Shown here one piece after another: positions 16,283 to 19,199 of a stretch of 19,199 nt of DNA (positions within the stretch are counted from its first letter, which is position 1; each line of letters begins with the position of its first letter). The DNA is from Candidatus Aenigmatarchaeota archaeon (GTDB taxonomy: Archaea > Aenigmatarchaeota > Aenigmatarchaeia > CG10238-14), in assembly GCA_017610225.1 (NCBI GenBank), contig JAFCCM010000036.1, positions 1-19,199 of the forward strand, given 5' to 3'. The position numbers and the translations under genes are program-made. The notes beneath the pieces were generated by a model that saw only the letters and a list, made by a program, of their open reading frames with translations, searched no databases and was not told where the DNA came from.

Positions 16283-17338
16283 TTATATTAGCGAATAAAT
16301 ATAAGATATAAAATTTGTTTTGATTAATAGTGTTATTAAAAATCCAAGAAAAATAAAGAATGCAAAGTGTTGCTTTTCATTTATTAGTATTGTATCAAAA
16401 GAAAATTTTTTCCTTTTAAGAAGTTTTTTTATCTTTTTAACATCTTTGGTTTTTAGATAATTTAAACTATGTATGAATTTGTATTTTTTTTGTGACATTA
16501 TTTCAACGAAACTCATTGTGAGGGTTGATAACTTATGATATTTTCTTCCTTTTTTATAAATATTTTCGGCTAATATCATCCCATGTTTGAGGTTTTCTAT
16601 TTTAATTTCTTTTGTGTATAGTCTAAAACCAAGATATAATATAAAAAATCTAAAAAATATGAAAACTAAAATAGAGAGAGTTATATTTAAAATGAAATTT
16701 AATGTAAAAACAGTTTTGTAGTCTAATATAATCCTTATAATGGCCATAAATGTAAATGCTATTTCAGTTCGAGGTCCAGATAATGCATGTAAAATTTCAA
16801 ACCCGAAAAATACTATAAACAATGAAGAAAAAAAATCAAGGGGAATATTAAATATATTTAAGAAAATACCGAATACCCAAAGGAATCCTATAAACATTAT
16901 GAAAATGAAGAATAGAGTATATGGATTAAAAGAAAATTTTAGTGCATTTTTTAATATATCTGTTCGACTTCTGTAGACTAGAAAAAAGATATAAAAACAA
17001 AAAATTGGAACGAAACAATTAACCAAAAAATCAAAAATTATTGATTTATTTGTTATAAGATTGGGAGGGAAAAATAACATTAGAACTGTGAAAAATTTAG
17101 CATCACCAGCAGGCCACATTCCAAGCCACCAAAGGCCAAAAGAAATTATTAAACAATATATTATTCTTGGGACTATTTGAAATGAAAATCCATAGACCAA
17201 AAGTTGAAAAAATACACCAAATAATAATAAAATGATGATATAAATATTTTTTATTATACCTTTTTTGAAATCCTCATATGAAATTAAAATACCTAGAATA
17301 ATTGGGACAAGAATAAAATATTGTAACATATTATCCAC
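16283..17338 (-). CDS. Archaeal type IV prepilin peptidase (A24 family)
   Basis: This 351-residue integral membrane protein has about eight hydrophobic segments and both catalytic aspartates of the A24 family: D23 in SYEDFKKGIIKN after the first helix, and D79 in WPAGDAKFF, the GxGD-like motif before the next helix. It cuts, at the cytoplasmic face, the leader peptides of type IV pilins and archaellins. Residues about 245-330 (KIENLKHGMILAENIYKKG...) form a soluble region like the C-terminal domain seen in some archaeal members, followed by a last helix. GTG at 17338 is only 4 nt past the upstream stop; ATG at 17329 is an equally good start and would cost three residues. No pilin gene with an obvious class III signal is in the window. 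Confidence 0.85.
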   Translation of the reverse strand: MDNMLQYFILVPIILGILISYEDFKKGIIKNIYIIILLLFGVFFQLLVYGFSFQIVPRIIYCLIISFGLWWLGMWPAGDAKFFTVLMLFFPPNLITNKSIIFDFLVNCFVPIFCFYIFFLVYRSRTDILKNALKFSFNPYTLFFIFIMFIGFLWVFGIFLNIFNIPLDFFSSLFIVFFGFEILHALSGPRTEIAFTFMAIIRIILDYKTVFTLNFILNITLSILVFIFFRFFILYLGFRLYTKEIKIENLKHGMILAENIYKKGRKYHKLSTLTMSFVEIMSQKKYKFIHSLNYLKTKDVKKIKKLLKRKKFSFDTILINEKQHFAFFIFLGFLITLLIKTNFISYIYSLI

Positions 17339-17342
17339 TCAT

Positions 17343-17891
17343 TTATGTAATTTCATTTATATTTTCAAAACATTGTATTTTTGCAACTTCATCTTTAATA
17401 TCGTTACAAAATCTTTTGTTTTTTTTCAAATAAGCAAAACACACAGATTTCCAATCTATATTAGTTATGTTTTGGCAAATTTCAAAATCATTTAATTCTA
17501 TTGCAATATCTTTAAGACACATCCCTTTGAAATAGGGATCATCTATATAATAGCATATTTCTGGATTTTTTTCAATAAAAGCTATACAATTGAGCCTATA
17601 TGATTCACGTTCAATACAGTCACAATATTTTCTCTTGTTTTTTATAAAAGATAAACAGAAAAATTTTTCATCCAATTTTCCTTTACCACAATCCTTTTTT
17701 ATCTCGTTTATCATATTTAAACACCCTTTATCATTAGAACAAAGTTCTGGATTAAGACTTTCGGTAGCATCTAAAAAACAAAAATTTAGATTTTTTCGCC
17801 TTTTAAGAAAATTTTTCTTATTATATTTTACTAAAAAAATAGTTGTTACTAATAGTATAAATATTGTAAAAATTACTAGGAGTTTCTTCAT
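17343..17891 (-). CDS. Exported cysteine-repeat protein, unknown function
   Basis: This 182-residue protein has a signal peptide or N-terminal anchor (MKK followed by a hydrophobic run to about residue 21) and a basic stretch (KYNKKNFLKRRKN), which suggests it stays anchored. The rest is helical repeats of about 20-25 residues, each with paired cysteines in the form C...I....C...A, for example FCLSFIKNKRKYC, LNCIAFIEKNPEIC, MCLKDIAIELNDFEIC and VCFAYLKKNKRFC. Short helical Cys-pair repeats of this kind recur in small exported proteins of DPANN archaea; I know of no assigned function. The gene sits 39 nt after nurA and 4 nt before the prepilin peptidase, so it is probably co-expressed with the latter. 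No clear ribosome-binding site is visible before its ATG. Confidence 0.75.
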   Translation of the reverse strand: MKKLLVIFTIFILLVTTIFLVKYNKKNFLKRRKNLNFCFLDATESLNPELCSNDKGCLNMINEIKKDCGKGKLDEKFFCLSFIKNKRKYCDCIERESYRLNCIAFIEKNPEICYYIDDPYFKGMCLKDIAIELNDFEICQNITNIDWKSVCFAYLKKNKRFCNDIKDEVAKIQCFENINEIT

Positions 17892-17930
17892 AGTAACTAT
17901 TTTTATAAAACAGAAATAAACAATTATCTG

Positions 17931-19034
17931 TTAAAAAGGTCTCATTTCTCTCCTCATTTTGAATAGACTAGAGATATTCCCTGTTTTTGATATCAAGTCA
18001 GAATAAAACATTTCAATATCTTTTTCTGATAACTTAGCCCTTTGATCTGCTTCTATTAATACAGAAGGTAATCCATATCCTGCATGCCCAGAAATTTTCA
18101 TAAGTATGCTTGAAATTTTATCTGCTATTTCAATTCCATCTCCAAAATTGATGAAATCCACTCTAATTGGTCTATCAAATTCTACTGTTTTAATGTAAAA
18201 GCTAAGGAATGATTTTTCTAATTGTTTGAACTCTTTTAATATAGGATGAATTTCAGGATTTATAGAATAGTTGAATATACATGTTCTCTCCCCTTTCTTC
18301 AATATATAAAATAATAGATTACTGTCTTTTGTTTTTTCTAAAATCCCTTGAATTTCTGTAGAAAGTTCTGAACCCATTTCTGGGATAACTCTTCTATTTA
18401 AGATGTCACAAAACTTTACACCACGACTATCTTCAATTGCTCCTGATAATATTACTTTTTGTTTTTTAGAAAGTTCAAATAATTCTTCATATTTTTTAAT
18501 CATTTGTTCATAATAATCTTTTAATTTATGATTATCTGGTTTGTTAACATAGTGTGGTATGACTGATCCGTCTAGAAATACAACATCTGGTTTAAGTTTT
18601 TTGATTGATTGTATAGTTGTTTCTATCTCCATGATCTGTCTTTCAAAATTATAGCATGAATTTAATTCAAGATTAGAGAATGGGTCTGTTAATATTTTTG
18701 GTATAGGTAGAGGATTGGATGATGGATAATAATTGACTTTATCTAGTTTGCCTTTTTTGTAGATAAAATTAACTCCTACTGCTCTCATAAGGATTAAATC
18801 TAAACCATGATAACTGTGCTTAACTATACCCCCGTCCACCCCAAGAACACTAAGTTTTTCCGGGAATTTTTCGTCTATTTTATTGATTATTTTTTCATCT
18901 GATATTTCTTCATTTGGTCCTATTTTAAACTCATTATTTATTTTTCTTATAAATTTACCAAACTTGATTCTTTTTGATTCAATAAAGTTTATTTTGTTGA
19001 TGATTTCTTCTAATTGTTGTTGAAATTGTTGCAT
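17931..19034 (-). CDS. nurA: NurA 5'-3' nuclease
   Basis: This 367-residue protein matches the NurA family in length and motifs: a helical N-terminus, LGVDGGIVKHSYHGLDLILM with the first metal-binding aspartate (D67), VVFLDGSVIPHYV with the second (D155), and VLIEADQRAKLSEKD near the C-terminus. NurA is a 5'-3' DNA end-resection nuclease that works with the HerA translocase and with Mre11-Rad50 in archaeal double-strand-break repair. HerA usually lies beside it, but here the upstream gene ends in a membrane anchor, so herA is not adjacent on that side, and the genes downstream concern export and pilin processing. The ATG at 19034 has no visible ribosome-binding site. Confidence 0.88.
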   Translation of the reverse strand: MQQFQQQLEEIINKINFIESKRIKFGKFIRKINNEFKIGPNEEISDEKIINKIDEKFPEKLSVLGVDGGIVKHSYHGLDLILMRAVGVNFIYKKGKLDKVNYYPSSNPLPIPKILTDPFSNLELNSCYNFERQIMEIETTIQSIKKLKPDVVFLDGSVIPHYVNKPDNHKLKDYYEQMIKKYEELFELSKKQKVILSGAIEDSRGVKFCDILNRRVIPEMGSELSTEIQGILEKTKDSNLLFYILKKGERTCIFNYSINPEIHPILKEFKQLEKSFLSFYIKTVEFDRPIRVDFINFGDGIEIADKISSILMKISGHAGYGLPSVLIEADQRAKLSEKDIEMFYSDLISKTGNISSLFKMRREMRPF

Positions 19035-19078
19035 GAGAATATTTTAGGATTTAAGAAAATTTAAGGTAAGCATTATCA

Positions 19079-19199
19079 CTACAACTCCAATTTTGGTCTT
19101 TTCATCAACAGCCATACAACTATCACTGATATTACAACAAATGCTACAATCACTTTAAAATTATTTGATTTTGTAAAAGATATAACTTCTTTTGGCTGG
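19079..19199 (-). CDS. C-terminal membrane anchor of a protein entering from the right edge
   Basis: Only the last 39 codons are in the window, ending at the TAG at 19079-19081. They encode a polar start (QPKEVISFTKSN), one hydrophobic helix of about 18 residues (VIVAFVVISVIVVWLLM) and a short basic tail (KRPKLEL). This is the usual end of a single-pass protein with a large outside part and a cytoplasmic basic stop-transfer tail, as in archaeal surface proteins. The rest, and so the function, lies outside. It ends 44 nt before nurA on the same strand. Confidence 0.6.
   Translation of the reverse strand, partial: QPKEVISFTKSNNFKVIVAFVVISVIVVWLLMKRPKLEL

Overview
The window looks like a piece of an archaeal genome, most likely from a DPANN lineage such as the Woesearchaeota or Pacearchaeota; this is inferred from gene content, not from a marker gene. 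It is strongly AT-rich and carries a NurA nuclease, an archaeal A24-type prepilin peptidase, short AGGT/GGTGA/GTGAT ribosome-binding sites that fit the archaeal anti-Shine-Dalgarno sequence, and a giant cysteine-rich secreted protein of a kind common in those archaea. Almost everything is on the minus strand. I found no rRNA, tRNA, CRISPR array or transposase.

Layout. (1) 1-7277 (-) is one uninterrupted open frame of 2425 codons running off the left edge. It encodes a giant exported protein with a signal peptide, N-terminal beta-rich domains, about 1500 residues of cysteine-dense modules with a large internal duplication, and Ig-like domains at the visible C-terminal end. (2) 7278-7548 is intergenic and holds two perfect inverted repeats arranged like an H-type pseudoknot. 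(3) 7549-9849 (-) holds a small membrane-anchored six-cysteine protein and two radical SAM enzymes. (4) 9912-11715 (+) is a divergent pair: a third radical SAM enzyme of the same type and a DUF483-like gene broken by two frameshifts. (5) 11761-16254 (-) is a tight cluster: a 768-residue fusion of radical SAM enzyme and family-4 glycosyltransferase, two HxsD-like small proteins and an HxsB-like SPASM radical SAM maturase. (6) 16283-19034 (-) holds a prepilin peptidase, a small exported cysteine-repeat protein and NurA. (7) 19079-19199 (-) is the C-terminal membrane anchor of a protein that enters from the right.

The main point of interest is the density of radical SAM chemistry: five enzymes in about 8.2 kb. 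Four share one architecture (an N-terminal CX3CX2C cluster, GGEPT, and a C-terminal auxiliary-cluster motif of the form PxC ... CX2CX5C), and one of these is fused to a glycosyltransferase. The fifth is HxsB-like and is translationally linked to two HxsD-like proteins, but no HxsA-type His-Xaa-Ser repeat substrate and no recognisable HxsC is present. My reading is a peptide- or protein-modifying island next to genes for exported cysteine-rich proteins and pilin processing. The chemistry and the substrate are unknown. The link between the radical SAM genes and the secreted proteins rests only on neighbourhood.
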